A DNA stretch of 64,000 nt from contig NZ_NRRV01000012.1 in the NCBI RefSeq assembly GCF_016583825.1, forward strand, positions 35,901 to 99,900, in the 5' to 3' direction. Within the stretch, counting starts at the first letter, position 1, and each line of letters starts with the position of its first letter. Below, piece by piece: positions 1 to 8,179 of the stretch. The translations under genes were made by a program, and so were the position numbers. A model generated the notes under the pieces. It was not told the DNA's origin and ran no database searches. It worked only from the letters and a program-made list of their open reading frames with translations. Source of the DNA: Thiohalocapsa halophila (lineage in GTDB: Bacteria; Pseudomonadota; Gammaproteobacteria; Chromatiales; Chromatiaceae).

Positions 1-2
1 TG

Positions 3-392
3 GCAAGACAGCAGCAAATTCACTTCAGCGCCTTGTTGGACTACCCCTTTATCTGTCGCGAAGAGGGCTCGGGCACCCGGGACGTCATCAACGGCTATCT
101 CGACGGTCTGCCGGACTGCGCCGCCGGGCTCAAGGTCTCCATGGAGCTCGGCAGCCCCGAGGCCGTCAAGGGCGCGGTCGAGGCGGGTATGGGCGTCTCC
201 GTGGTCTCCAAGGCGACGGTGCAAAAGGAGCTTCAGCTGGGTACCCTGGTGACCCTGGCACTGGATCCGCCGCTGGTGCGGCCGTTCTCCTTCGTCCATC
301 AAAAGCAGAAGTTCAAGCTCCGCGTCATGGAAGAGCTGCTGGAGTTTGCGCGCGCCTACTGCAAGAACCATCAATCCTATGATGCCGTCTGA
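3..392 (+). CDS. LysR-family regulator, C-terminal part (5' end outside window)
   Basis: The reading frame is open to the left edge, so this is the 3' end of a longer gene. The visible ~130 residues match the second half of a LysR substrate-binding domain: an EEGSGTR motif of the effector-binding fold, then a segment around GSPEAVKGAVEAGMG, which in LysR proteins forms the end of the ligand cleft, then VSVVSK. The DNA-binding HTH lies outside the window. CysB/CbbR-like relatives are possible, but the target genes cannot be deduced. The family assignment is firm; the specific regulator is unknown. Confidence 0.85.
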   Translation, partial: ARQQQIHFSALLDYPFICREEGSGTRDVINGYLDGLPDCAAGLKVSMELGSPEAVKGAVEAGMGVSVVSKATVQKELQLGTLVTLALDPPLVRPFSFVHQKQKFKLRVMEELLEFARAYCKNHQSYDAV

Positions 393-404
393 CGCCCGAG
401 TCTC

Positions 405-839
405 ATGCTGCCCCCGGCCCTGATGCAGACGCAGCTGCAGGGGCAGCCGGTCGCCGCCCAAGAGCGCCGGCTGCTGCGCATCTACCGCACCCTGGAGTCG
501 GACTCGCAGGAGACGCTGCTGGCCTTCGCCGAGTTCCTGGCGCAGCGCAATGACGCAGGGCCGTCGGCCGCTGAGCGCGTCGCCGTCGCGGAGCCGGTGC
601 CGGAGCCGCGCCCTGCGCAAGAGACGGTCATCGCCGCCATCAAGCGCCTGCGGCGCAGCTATCCGATGCTGGATAGCGGTACAATGCTGCAAGAGACCTC
701 GCAGCTGATGGCCGCCCATGTACTGCAAGGGCGCGAGGCCGCTGCCGTCGTCGACGAGCTGGAGGCGCTGTTCGCGGCGCGCTACGAAGCCCTCAAGGGG
801 GGTGGCAAGACGACCGAGACGGGCGCTGAGCGCTCGTAA
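405..839 (+). CDS. hypothetical protein, 144 aa
   Basis: This frame begins 12 bp after the LysR stop, so it may be co-transcribed. No family was recognised. It is a soluble, charged, mostly helical protein. An N-terminal helix around RLLRIYRTLESDSQETLLAFAEF is followed by a Pro/Ala/Glu-rich linker at about residues 50-75, then a second helical part with IKRLRRSYPML and a C-terminal EALFAARYEAL helix. There are no membrane segments or cysteines. An internal ATG at 423 is an alternative start. It is probably a real gene given its GC-rich codon use and tight spacing, but its function is unknown. Confidence 0.6.
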   Translation: MLPPALMQTQLQGQPVAAQERRLLRIYRTLESDSQETLLAFAEFLAQRNDAGPSAAERVAVAEPVPEPRPAQETVIAAIKRLRRSYPMLDSGTMLQETSQLMAAHVLQGREAAAVVDELEALFAARYEALKGGGKTTETGAERS

Positions 840-1019
840 ACCGCGTTGTCGAGCGCGGTGCCGATTCTGGCCAGGATGGCCACTGAACGGGTATCTCCCT
901 GGGCGACGGCGTCCACCCGCCGTCGCTAGTCCTGCATTGCAGTCCGCCGGTTGCCAGTGCCCCATCAGCCGTTTTCTGTGTCCCGCCGAGAGCACGCGTC
1001 GCGCAAAGCCGCCAACCCC

Positions 1020-2132
1020 ATGCAGGTGCTGAGCGACTGGTTCCGTCGCCACTTTTCGGATCCGCAAGTGATGGTGCTGGCGGTATCGGTCGCCGGCATC
1101 GTCGCGGTGGTGCTGCTGCTCGGCGACATGCTGCTGCCGGTGCTCGCGAGCATCGTCATCGCTTACTTGCTGGAAGGCTTCGTGCTGTTACTGGCGCGGC
1201 ACGGTTGGCCGCGACTGCTGGCGGTGATTGTGGTGTTCCTGCTGTTTTTGCTCTTCGTCGTCTTGGTGCTGGTGGGCGTGGTGCCGCTGGTGTATCGCCA
1301 GGTCTCGGATCTGGTGCAGCAGCTCCCGCAGATGCTGGCCCGGGGGCAGCACCTGCTCATGGCCCTGCCGGAGCGTTATCCCGAGCTGGTGAGTGCCGCT
1401 CAGATCGATGCCGCCATGGACGCCATGCGCCGACAGGTGGTGGGCTATGGCCAGACCCTGGTATCGGTCTCCGTGTCCTCGCTGGTGGGTGTCATTACCT
1501 TGCTGGTGTACCTGTTTCTGACACCGCTGTTGGTGTTCTTTTTGCTCAAGGACAAGCACCTGATTCTCGGCTGGTTCCAGCGCTATCTGCCGCGCCATCG
1601 CGCCGTTGCCGGCAGCGTCTGGCGGGATGTGGACCGCCAGCTGTCCAACTATGTGCGCGGCAAGTTCTGGGAAATCCTGATCGTCTGGGCGGTGAGCTTC
1701 ATCACCTTCTCCGCCTTCGGCCTCAACTACGCGATGCTGCTCGCGCTGCTCGTGGGGCTGTCCGTGATCATCCCGTATATCGGCGCCACGGTGGTGACCG
1801 TGCCCGTGCTGCTCATCGCCTGGTTCCAGTGGGGCTGGGGGGCGCAGTTCCTGTGGCTGTCGGTGGCCTATTTCATCATCCAGATGTTGGACGGCAATGT
1901 GCTGGTGCCGCTGCTGTTCTCGGAGGTGGTGAACCTGCACCCCGTGGCCATCATCGTTGCGATTCTGGTGTTCGGCGGCATCTGGGGCTTCTGGGGCGTC
2001 TTCTTCGCCATCCCGCTCGCCACCGTGGTGCAGGCCATTCTGAGCGCTTGGCCGCGGCCAGCGGAGGCTCAGTCGGGGACGAGCGCCGAGCCGACGCTGG
2101 TCAACGGCGGTGATGTGGCTGCCGGTGGCTGA
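1020..2132 (+). CDS. AI-2E family transporter (PerM/TqsA-like permease)
   Basis: A polytopic membrane protein of about 370 aa with the AI-2E/UPF0118 layout: two N-terminal hydrophobic helices, a hairpin, a central amphipathic region (about residues 100-170), then a run of helices. Family hallmarks are the FFLLKD segment, a [13 protein letters not shown] segment, PYIGA, and [15 protein letters not shown] near the end. The open frame extends upstream to 951, but the ATG at 1020 gives the usual short N-terminus; neither start has a strong Shine-Dalgarno. Members export diverse small molecules or ions; the substrate is not predictable here. Confidence 0.85.
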   Translation: MQVLSDWFRRHFSDPQVMVLAVSVAGIVAVVLLLGDMLLPVLASIVIAYLLEGFVLLLARHGWPRLLAVIVVFLLFLLFVVLVLVGVVPLVYRQVSDLVQQLPQMLARGQHLLMALPERYPELVSAAQIDAAMDAMRRQVVGYGQTLVSVSVSSLVGVITLLVYLFLTPLLVFFLLKDKHLILGWFQRYLPRHRAVAGSVWRDVDRQLSNYVRGKFWEILIVWAVSFITFSAFGLNYAMLLALLVGLSVIIPYIGATVVTVPVLLIAWFQWGWGAQFLWLSVAYFIIQMLDGNVLVPLLFSEVVNLHPVAIIVAILVFGGIWGFWGVFFAIPLATVVQAILSAWPRPAEAQSGTSAEPTLVNGGDVAAGG

Positions 2133-2192
2133 GGCGGCGCCCCCACCGACTATGGCGGCACAGCATCCCGCGGACGAAATGAAGGATTTGTC

Positions 2193-2768
2193 ATGTTGCA
2201 GTTGATTCTCGGCCTGGTGCTCTTTCTCGGTATCCATTCCGTGTCCATCGTGCGCCCGGACTGGCGAGCCCAGGCCGTGGCCAGATTCGGCGAGGTCCCT
2301 TGGAAGCTCGGTTATGGGGCGGTTGCCGTCATCGGCTTGGTGCTCATCGTGCTGGGCTATGGTGCTGCGCGCGCCGCGGACCCGGTGCTGCTCTACCCGC
2401 CGCCGGTGTGGATGCGCCACGTCTCGCTGCTGCTGATGCTGCCGGCCTTCACGCTGGTGCTGGCGGCCTACCTGCCGGGCCGCATCCAGCGCGCCGTGAA
2501 GCATCCGATGCTGCTGGGCGTGAAAATCTGGGCGACGGCGCACCTGCTGGCGAATGGCACGCTGGCGGATCTGCTGCTCTTCGGCGGCTTTCTCGTCTGG
2601 GCCGTGGCGGATCGGATCTCGCTGAAGCGCCGCGAGGAGCCGTCGGTGCCGCGCGCACCGGTGGGGAAATGGAACGACGCCATCGCCGTGGTCGGCGGGC
2701 TCGGCCTCTACGTGGCCTTCATCCTGTTCCTGCACCGCTGGCTCATGGGTGTCTCGCCCATTGCCTGA
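2193..2768 (+). CDS. nnrU: NnrU family membrane protein
   Basis: A 191-aa protein with about five hydrophobic helices matching the NnrU family, first described beside nitric oxide reduction genes in alphaproteobacteria and related to the N-terminal half of NnrS-like or isoprenoid-type membrane proteins. Family features include the GIHSVSIV start, a PPPVWMRHVSLLLM segment, the PGRIQRAVKHPMLLGVKIWATAHLLANG signature, and WAVADRISLKRREE. It sits just upstream of the convergent ygbA, another gene tied to nitrogen oxides. No denitrification enzymes are in the window, so the biochemical role is open. Confidence 0.85.
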   Translation: MLQLILGLVLFLGIHSVSIVRPDWRAQAVARFGEVPWKLGYGAVAVIGLVLIVLGYGAARAADPVLLYPPPVWMRHVSLLLMLPAFTLVLAAYLPGRIQRAVKHPMLLGVKIWATAHLLANGTLADLLLFGGFLVWAVADRISLKRREEPSVPRAPVGKWNDAIAVVGGLGLYVAFILFLHRWLMGVSPIA

Positions 2769-2857
2769 CGCGCGGCCAGGCGCCGGTCGCCGTTGTTGGA
2801 CGCTGTGCGGACAGGCGGGGTCCGGTCGGCGCTAAGGGGTCGCCCGCAGCCGTGGGC

Positions 2858-3229
2858 TCAAAGGCGCGCCCGCCATTTGTCCACGAAGTGCATGAGACCG
2901 AGCAGCGGGTGGCGCAGCGGCATGCGCGGGCCGGCGTAGCGCATCACTTTGACGATGCGACCGCGTCGGCTTTCGCTGTAGCAATGCACGCTGCAGTCGT
3001 TGCACGGCATCTTGGACTCGCCGAAGACGCAGACGTCGAGGCGCTGGTTGGCGTAGCGCAGCAGCTCGGCGCAATCCGGGCAGTCTTGCGCTGCTTGCCC
3101 GCCAGCGTGATGGTCGCGGCAATAGATGGCGATCATCGCTGCGATGGTGCGCCGCTCGCGCTCGATGCGTCGCCCATGGTTGGCGGGGCGCAGACCAGCG
3201 GCACGTGGGTGTCGGGTTCGCATCTGCAT
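2858..3229 (-). CDS. ygbA: YgbA-like protein (nitrous-oxide-stimulated promoter family)
   Basis: A small cysteine-rich protein matching the family named for a nitrous oxide-stimulated promoter (E. coli YgbA). The core starts at ERERRTIAAMI, has a first pair CRDHH and CPDC, then CVFGESKMPCNDCSVHCY, and ends in a basic tail around LMHFVDKWRARL; the spaced cysteines and histidines suggest metal or Fe-S binding. The longest frame starts at 3289, but a strong FNR/NnrR-like box with a matching -10 lies inside those first codons. I therefore place the start at 3229 or 3223. The start is uncertain, and leaderless translation is possible. Confidence 0.8.
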   Translation of the reverse strand: MQMRTRHPRAAGLRPANHGRRIERERRTIAAMIAIYCRDHHAGGQAAQDCPDCAELLRYANQRLDVCVFGESKMPCNDCSVHCYSESRRGRIVKVMRYAGPRMPLRHPLLGLMHFVDKWRARL

Positions 3230-3235
3230 GGCGCC

Positions 3236-3276
3236 ATTATGGGCATTGGCAGGCAGCCTGGTTTGACAATTGTCAA
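3236..3276 (-). promoter_or_regulatory. FNR/NnrR-type box and -10 element for ygbA
   Basis: A perfect 14-bp palindrome, TTGACAATTGTCAA, lies at 3263-3276. It fits the FNR/Dnr/NnrR consensus TTGRC-N4-GYCAA exactly. On the minus strand a CATAAT -10 hexamer lies at 3236-3241. This puts the box centre about 41 bp upstream of the expected transcription start, the classic activator position for this regulator family. Which FNR-type regulator acts is an inference; the NO link of YgbA favours NnrR/Dnr. Confidence 0.65.
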
Positions 3277-3356
3277 TAAAGATTGACATCGGTCTTGGTT
3301 GACAGTCGTCCGCCGGCGCTCGGGGCGCCGTCGCTCAGCAACAGGAAACACCGTCG

Positions 3357-3986
3357 ATGCTCAGACTCCCGCTGATGTGGCTCGTCCCCCTGCTGTTCCC
3401 CCTGCTGCTGCTCACGGCATGCGCCAGCCAGCCCTATCCGCCGCTGCCTGAGGACATCGCCGCCGAGACCGCGCGCACCCCGAGCGCGCGTGCCCCTGCC
3501 GACACCGCCGTTGATCAGGCTGGCGCGCCGGTCGGCAATGTCTCGGCGGCGGCGCGGCGCGAGGCCCGGCTGCCGCCCGTCTCCCAGGAGGTGAATCCGC
3601 CGCCGCCGGACCCCGCGAGCCTGCCGGCGGCGGACAGCCGCGCGCTCAAGATTCTGCTCGGCGAGCGCCGCTTCGAATACTACGAGGACAAGCAGCTCAC
3701 CTGGTCCGGCAAGATCTCCGCCGGTGTCGAGGAGCACCCGACGCCGCGGGGCGAGTACCAGGTCACCGCCAAGGACATCGACAAGCGCTCGGGCAGCTAT
3801 ACCAACTCCTTCGACTGGCCGACGCCCATGCCTTATGCGTTGCAGTTCAAGGGCCCCTATTGGGTGCATGAGGGCTATGTGCCGAACGAGAACGCCTCCC
3901 ATGGCTGTGTGCGCCTGCGCCATGACGACGCGAAGTTCGTCTACGCCCGCATGAAGGTCGGCGATCCCGTCACCGTGGTGGAGTAA
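3357..3986 (+). CDS. L,D-transpeptidase lipoprotein (YkuD domain)
   Basis: A 209-aa protein with a lipoprotein signal: a hydrophobic stretch rich in Leu ending in the lipobox LTAC, cysteine at residue 22. A Pro/Ala-rich linker (about 25-90) leads to a YkuD catalytic domain (about 95-209). The active site is visible as HEGYVPNE followed by SHGCVRL, the catalytic Cys with its upstream His/Ser. Such enzymes cross-link peptidoglycan or attach lipoproteins to it in the periplasm. It is transcribed divergently from ygbA and ends 17 bp before dinB. Confidence 0.9.
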   Translation: MLRLPLMWLVPLLFPLLLLTACASQPYPPLPEDIAAETARTPSARAPADTAVDQAGAPVGNVSAAARREARLPPVSQEVNPPPPDPASLPAADSRALKILLGERRFEYYEDKQLTWSGKISAGVEEHPTPRGEYQVTAKDIDKRSGSYTNSFDWPTPMPYALQFKGPYWVHEGYVPNENASHGCVRLRHDDAKFVYARMKVGDPVTVVE

Positions 3987-4003
3987 GCGCGCCGGGGGCG
4001 TTC

Positions 4004-5251
4004 ATGGAGCGCTGGATCATGCATCTCGACATGGACGCCTTCTATGCCGCCGTGGAGCAGCGCGATGACCCCAGCCTGCGGGGGCTGCCGGTGGTGGTGG
4101 GTGCACGCCCGGGCGGGCGCGGCGTGGTGGCCACCTGCTCCTACGAGGCGCGGCGCTTCGGCATCCGCTCGGCCATGCCCATCGCCGAGGCCTATCGCCG
4201 TTGCCCGCACGCGGTCTATCTGCGACCCCGCATGGCCCACTATGCGGCCATCGCCCGGTGCATCCGCCGCGAGCTGGACGCCATCTCGCCGCTGGTGGAG
4301 CCCGTGTCCATCGACGAGGCCTTCATCGACGTCTCCGGCCTGGAGCGCCTTATCGGTCCGCCGGCGGCCATCGGTGCCCGCGCCAAGCGGCGCATCCGCG
4401 AGGCCTGTGGCCTCACGGCCTCGGTGGGCATCGGTCCCAACCGGCTCATCGCCAAGCTCGCCTCGGAGTACCACAAGCCCGACGGTCTCACCGTGGTGGC
4501 ACCGCCCGAGGTGCAGACCTTCCTGGATCCGCAGCCCGTGGCGGTGCTGCGCGGCGTGGGGCCTCGCACCCTGCCGCGGCTGCAGCGGCTTGGTATCCAG
4601 AGTGTCGCGGATCTGCGCCGGCGCTCGCTCACCGAGCTGCAGCGCCACCTGGGGACGCGCCTCGCCGCCGATCTGCATGCCCAGGCGCATGGCATCGCGG
4701 CCAGCGCCGTGGCGCCGCAGACGCCGCGCAAGTCCGTCAGCAAGGAGACCACCTTCGCCGCGGACCAAATCGATGCGGCGCTGCTGCATACACGACTGCG
4801 CGCGCTCGCCGGCGAGGTGGCGCAGACCGCCCGCGCCGGCGGCGTCGCCGGGGGCGTGGTGACGCTCAAGGTGCGTTACGCGGGCTTCGTCACCCACAGC
4901 CGCCAGCGCCGGCTGGCGGCGCCCACGGACAGTGCGCGTGTGCTGCTCGCGGAGGCCTGGCACCTGTTCGAGCACAGCGGTTTGCCGCAGGCGCCGGTGC
5001 GGCTCATCGGCGTCGGCTTGGCGGCGCTGTCGCCGCCCGCGTCTTGCTCGCCGCCGCGCCAGCGGGACCTGTTCGAGGCGGCCGATGCACAGGAGCGCGA
5101 CGGCCGGCTTGCCGACACCCTGGATGCCGTCAACACCCGCTTCGGAGACGGCGCCCTGAGCTTCGGGCTTGCCGGATGCGCAGCCGCGGGCGGGGCCGAT
5201 GCTGACGCCGGCGGCAGCACGAGCGCGCCGCGCGATGCCGACCCGGGCTGA
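4004..5251 (+). CDS. dinB: DNA polymerase IV (Y-family translesion polymerase)
   Basis: A 415-aa Y-family polymerase. Catalytic acidic residues are in HLDMDAFYAAVE near the N-terminus and SIDEAFIDVSG at about residue 105. The helix-hairpin-helix region reads VLRGVGPRTLPRLQRLGI, and the little-finger domain begins around SVSKETTF. The C-terminus is longer than in E. coli Pol IV and turns Ala/Gly-rich. The second ATG at 4019 (MHLDMDAF) is an equally good start. Pol IV extends mismatched or lesion-stalled ends with low fidelity. It may be co-transcribed with the upstream transpeptidase. Confidence 0.93.
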   Translation: MERWIMHLDMDAFYAAVEQRDDPSLRGLPVVVGARPGGRGVVATCSYEARRFGIRSAMPIAEAYRRCPHAVYLRPRMAHYAAIARCIRRELDAISPLVEPVSIDEAFIDVSGLERLIGPPAAIGARAKRRIREACGLTASVGIGPNRLIAKLASEYHKPDGLTVVAPPEVQTFLDPQPVAVLRGVGPRTLPRLQRLGIQSVADLRRRSLTELQRHLGTRLAADLHAQAHGIAASAVAPQTPRKSVSKETTFAADQIDAALLHTRLRALAGEVAQTARAGGVAGGVVTLKVRYAGFVTHSRQRRLAAPTDSARVLLAEAWHLFEHSGLPQAPVRLIGVGLAALSPPASCSPPRQRDLFEAADAQERDGRLADTLDAVNTRFGDGALSFGLAGCAAAGGADADAGGSTSAPRDADPG

Positions 5252-5324
5252 GTCGCAGCAAGGCGCATGCTGCGGTCGGGATTGCTAGAATCACGCCCGC
5301 CATACATCGGCCCCGGAGCCCCTC

Positions 5325-5483
5325 ATGCTGCTGACGAACATCGTTCTCATCCTCGCCTTCGTGCTGATGATCGCCATCGCCATCGCCCTGACCCGAGACG
5401 GCTCTGCCAAGGGCGTCAAGTCCAGCACGCGCCCGCAGGTGCGCATCGTCGATGCGGATGCGGACGACGAGCAGGAACGCTGA
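5325..5483 (+). CDS. small single-pass membrane protein, 52 aa
   Basis: An ATG at 5325 preceded by a GGAG about 10 bp upstream opens a 52-codon frame. It has one strongly hydrophobic N-terminal helix (roughly residues 4-22, rich in Ile/Leu/Ala) and a short acidic, charged tail ending DADADDEQER. No family is recognised. The Shine-Dalgarno and the clean helix-plus-tail layout argue for a real gene in the dinB-accA gap. Its function is unknown. Confidence 0.5.
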   Translation: MLLTNIVLILAFVLMIAIAIALTRDGSAKGVKSSTRPQVRIVDADADDEQER

Positions 5484-5499
5484 CGCCCGGTCGCCGACC

Positions 5500-5545
5500 T
5501 CAGACTCAGACCCAAACCCAGGCCCAGGCCCGGGCCCGGGCCCAG
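5500..5545. repeat. degenerate hexamer repeat upstream of accA
   Basis: Imperfect tandem hexamers that grade from CAGACT/CAGACC through CCCAAA to CCCAGG and CCCGGG. The array lies between the 52-aa gene and accA. A related 6-bp repeat, GGCTCG, occurs inside tilS. Its length could vary by slippage. Confidence 0.7.
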
Positions 5546-5701
5546 CTCCCACCCCAGCCTCGCGCCCGGGGTCCCGCCCGGCTCAGGCCCCAGCGCCTAG
5601 GCCGGGGCCGCCAGCCCATGCGCGGACATCCGGGGTCAGCGGCGGCCGAGCCGCAACCGCACTGTCCACGGGGGTTCCACTCGCGATAGAATTGGGCGGT
5701 T

Positions 5702-6658
5702 ATGGATCTGAACTTTCTGCCCTTCGAACAGCCGGTCGCCGAGCTCGAGGCCAAGATCGAGGAGCTCAGGCACGTCGGCGACGACAACGAGATCAACATC
5801 GCCGAGGAGATCGAGCATCTCCAGGTCAAAAGCCGCGCCCTGACCGAGCAAATCTTCTCGGGCCTCACGCCGTGGCAGATCTCGCAACTGTCCCGCCATC
5901 CGCTGCGGCCCTACTTTCTCGATTATGCCGGGCGCATTTTCGAGGACTTCCAGGAGCTGCACGGCGACCGTGCATTCGCCGACGACCACGCCGTCGTCGG
6001 CGGTCTTGCGCGCCTGGACGGCCGCTCCGTGGTGGTCATCGGCCATCAAAAGGGCCGGGACACCAAAGAAAAAATCCAACGCAACTTCGGCATGCCCCGC
6101 CCCGAGGGCTACCGCAAAGCCCTGCGGCTGATGCAGCTGGCCGAGCGCTTCGGCCTGCCCGTGTTCACCTTCATCGACACCCCCGGGGCCTACCCCGGCG
6201 TCGGTGCCGAAGAGCGCGGTCAGAGCGAGGCCATCGCCCGCAACCTCCAGGTCATGTCCGCACTGCGGGTGCCTGTCGTCTGCACCGTCACCGGCGAGGG
6301 CGGCTCCGGCGGGGCGCTGGCCATCGGCGTCGGCGACCGGCTCATCATGCTCCAGTTCAGCACCTACTCGGTCATCTCCCCGGAGGGCTGTGCGTCCATC
6401 CTCTGGAAGAGCGCCGACAAGGCCCAGCTCGCCGCCGAGGCCATGGCCATCACCTCCTCGCGCCTCTATGACCTGGGCTTGGTGGATGCCGTGGTGCCGG
6501 AGCCCCTGGGCGGCGCCCACCGCGATGTGGACGCCATGGCCGGCTCGCTGCGGGACACTCTCATCGAGGCCCTGGGCGAGCTGGACGCCATGTCCATGGA
6601 TCAGCTGCTGGCGGCCCGCTATGATCGCCTGCGCAGCTACGGCCGGCTCAAGGACTGA
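5702..6658 (+). CDS. accA: acetyl-CoA carboxylase carboxyltransferase, alpha subunit
   Basis: A 318-aa protein of standard AccA length, colinear with the family: N-terminal coiled helix ([20 protein letters not shown]), [24 protein letters not shown], the oxyanion-hole glycines in [15 protein letters not shown], and [15 protein letters not shown]. With AccD it transfers the carboxyl group from biotin carrier protein to acetyl-CoA, the committed step of fatty acid synthesis, in the cytosol. It is followed by tilS after about 60 bp in the same direction, a common gammaproteobacterial arrangement. Confidence 0.97.
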   Translation: MDLNFLPFEQPVAELEAKIEELRHVGDDNEINIAEEIEHLQVKSRALTEQIFSGLTPWQISQLSRHPLRPYFLDYAGRIFEDFQELHGDRAFADDHAVVGGLARLDGRSVVVIGHQKGRDTKEKIQRNFGMPRPEGYRKALRLMQLAERFGLPVFTFIDTPGAYPGVGAEERGQSEAIARNLQVMSALRVPVVCTVTGEGGSGGALAIGVGDRLIMLQFSTYSVISPEGCASILWKSADKAQLAAEAMAITSSRLYDLGLVDAVVPEPLGGAHRDVDAMAGSLRDTLIEALGELDAMSMDQLLAARYDRLRSYGRLKD

Positions 6659-6717
6659 CACCGTCCGCGCGCGGCGCACCGCGGACCCGCCCCTGCCAAT
6701 GCTACGGCCAGCGCGCC

Positions 6718-8124
6718 ATGCCGGCCGCCGATGAGCTGACGCCGGATCGCCTCGCCGCGGCCCTCGCACCCGCCGCGGGCCGGCGGCTGTGGATCGCCTA
6801 CAGCGGCGGGCTCGACTCCCATGTGCTCTTGCATGCCGCCGCCGGGCTGCGCCGCGAGCTGCGGCTGGACTTGCGCGCAGTGCATATCCACCATGGCTTA
6901 CAGCCGGCGGCCGACGACTGGGCTCGGCACTGTGCGCAGGTCTGCGGGGGGCTCGGCGTCGCGCTGGAGATCCGCCGCGTCGCGCCCCAGCCCGGCTCGG
7001 GCTCGGGCTCGGGCTCGGGCCCCGAGGCCGCCGCCCGCGAGGCCCGCTACGGCGCCTTCCGCGCCCTGCTGCGGCCGGGCGCGATGCTGGCCACCGCCCA
7101 GCATCGCGACGACCAGGCCGAGACCCTGCTGCTGGCCCTGCTGCGCGGCGCCGGCGTCCACGGCCTCGCGGCCATGCCGCCCCAGGCGCCGCTGGGGGCC
7201 GGCACACTGCTGCGCCCGCTGCTGGACCTGCCGCGGGCGGCACTCGCGGCCTATGCCCAAGCCGAGGGTCTGCGGTGGGTGGAAGACCCGAGCAATAGGG
7301 ACCCCATGCTGGACCGCAACCGGCTGCGCCATCTGGTCGTCCCTGAGCTCCGCCAGCGCTGGCCGCTGCTCGACAAGACGCTGTCGCGCTCCGCCGCCCA
7401 CTGTGCGGAGGCGGCGGGGCTGCTGGATGAGCTGGCCGACGAGCTGCTGGCGGGGCTAGGCGCCGGGACCGCGGGCGCGGAGGGGTTGCCCGTCGCGCTG
7501 TCGGTTGCCGGTTTGCGTCGGCTGGCGGGTCCCAAGCAGCGCCTGGTGCTGCGGCGGTGGCTCGGCCGGCGGGGCTTCCCGCTGCCGGATACGCAGCGCC
7601 TGCGGCGTATTACCGCGGAGCTGCTGCCCGCCGCGGCGGACCGCCAGCCCCTGGTCGCCTGGCCCGGCTGTGAAGTGCGCCGCCACCGGGATGCACTGCA
7701 CGCGCTCGCACCGCTGCCGCCGCCGCCCGCCGGGCCGCTGCTGCCAGCCCCCGGGGCCTGCGCGCTGGCGCTGCCGGGGCCGCTGGGCGCGCTGAGCTGG
7801 GGTCTGGACCCCGCCTTGGGCCGCACCCGGGAGCCGACCGTTGCCAACGCTCGGATCAGTGTCCAGTTCGCGGCAGCCGGACTGCGCTGCGCGCGGCTGG
7901 CGCGCCCCTCGGCAGACCTCAAGGCCGTTTTCCAGGAGGCCGGCATCCCGGCCTGGCTCAGGCCCTATGTGCCGCTGTTGGTGCTGGACGACCGCCTGGC
8001 CGGGGTCGGCGGCGTGCGGCTCTGCGGCGGCGGACTCGCGTGGCTGCGGTGGCAAGGGCATCCCTGGGCGGCGCAGGGGTGGCTCGTGACGCATTTGGAG
8101 AACACACACATCGACAGCCGGTGA
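6718..8124 (+). CDS. tilS: tRNA(Ile)-lysidine synthetase
   Basis: A 468-aa TilS. The PP-loop ATPase motif SGGLDSHVLL is at about residue 26-35. It is followed by HIHHGLQP, TAQHRDDQAETLLLALLRGAG, PLLDLPR and EDPSNRDPMLDRNRLRH, all typical of TilS. The C-terminal half matches the tRNA-binding TilS_C region (KAVFQEAGIPAWLRPYVPLL). It converts C34 of the tRNA(Ile) CAU anticodon to lysidine, essential for AUA decoding. A run of four GGCTCG hexamers encodes a Gly-Ser stretch after the N-domain HIHHG segment. Confidence 0.95.
   Translation: MPAADELTPDRLAAALAPAAGRRLWIAYSGGLDSHVLLHAAAGLRRELRLDLRAVHIHHGLQPAADDWARHCAQVCGGLGVALEIRRVAPQPGSGSGSGSGPEAAAREARYGAFRALLRPGAMLATAQHRDDQAETLLLALLRGAGVHGLAAMPPQAPLGAGTLLRPLLDLPRAALAAYAQAEGLRWVEDPSNRDPMLDRNRLRHLVVPELRQRWPLLDKTLSRSAAHCAEAAGLLDELADELLAGLGAGTAGAEGLPVALSVAGLRRLAGPKQRLVLRRWLGRRGFPLPDTQRLRRITAELLPAAADRQPLVAWPGCEVRRHRDALHALAPLPPPPAGPLLPAPGACALALPGPLGALSWGLDPALGRTREPTVANARISVQFAAAGLRCARLARPSADLKAVFQEAGIPAWLRPYVPLLVLDDRLAGVGGVRLCGGGLAWLRWQGHPWAAQGWLVTHLENTHIDSR
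6994..7020 (+). repeat. in-frame GGCTCG hexamer repeat within tilS
   Basis: Four perfect GGCTCG units plus a partial fifth encode alternating Gly and Ser. Because the unit is 6 bp, copy-number change would keep the frame and only alter linker length. Confidence 0.85.
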
Positions 8125-8179
8125 TCCCTGTGGCAGGGTTTCGCCCGATATTGGAATAGGCAGTCGGGAGCGGTCGACG

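Noticed and set aside
1188..2735. Long minus-strand open frame opposite the AI-2E permease and nnrU genes
   Set aside because: Composition is His/Gln/Arg-rich with no family match; it is the GC-rich shadow of two well-supported plus-strand genes.
5636..7243. Long minus-strand frame over accA and tilS
   Set aside because: Antisense to two clear genes with strong motifs; Arg/Pro/Ala-rich shadow without homology.
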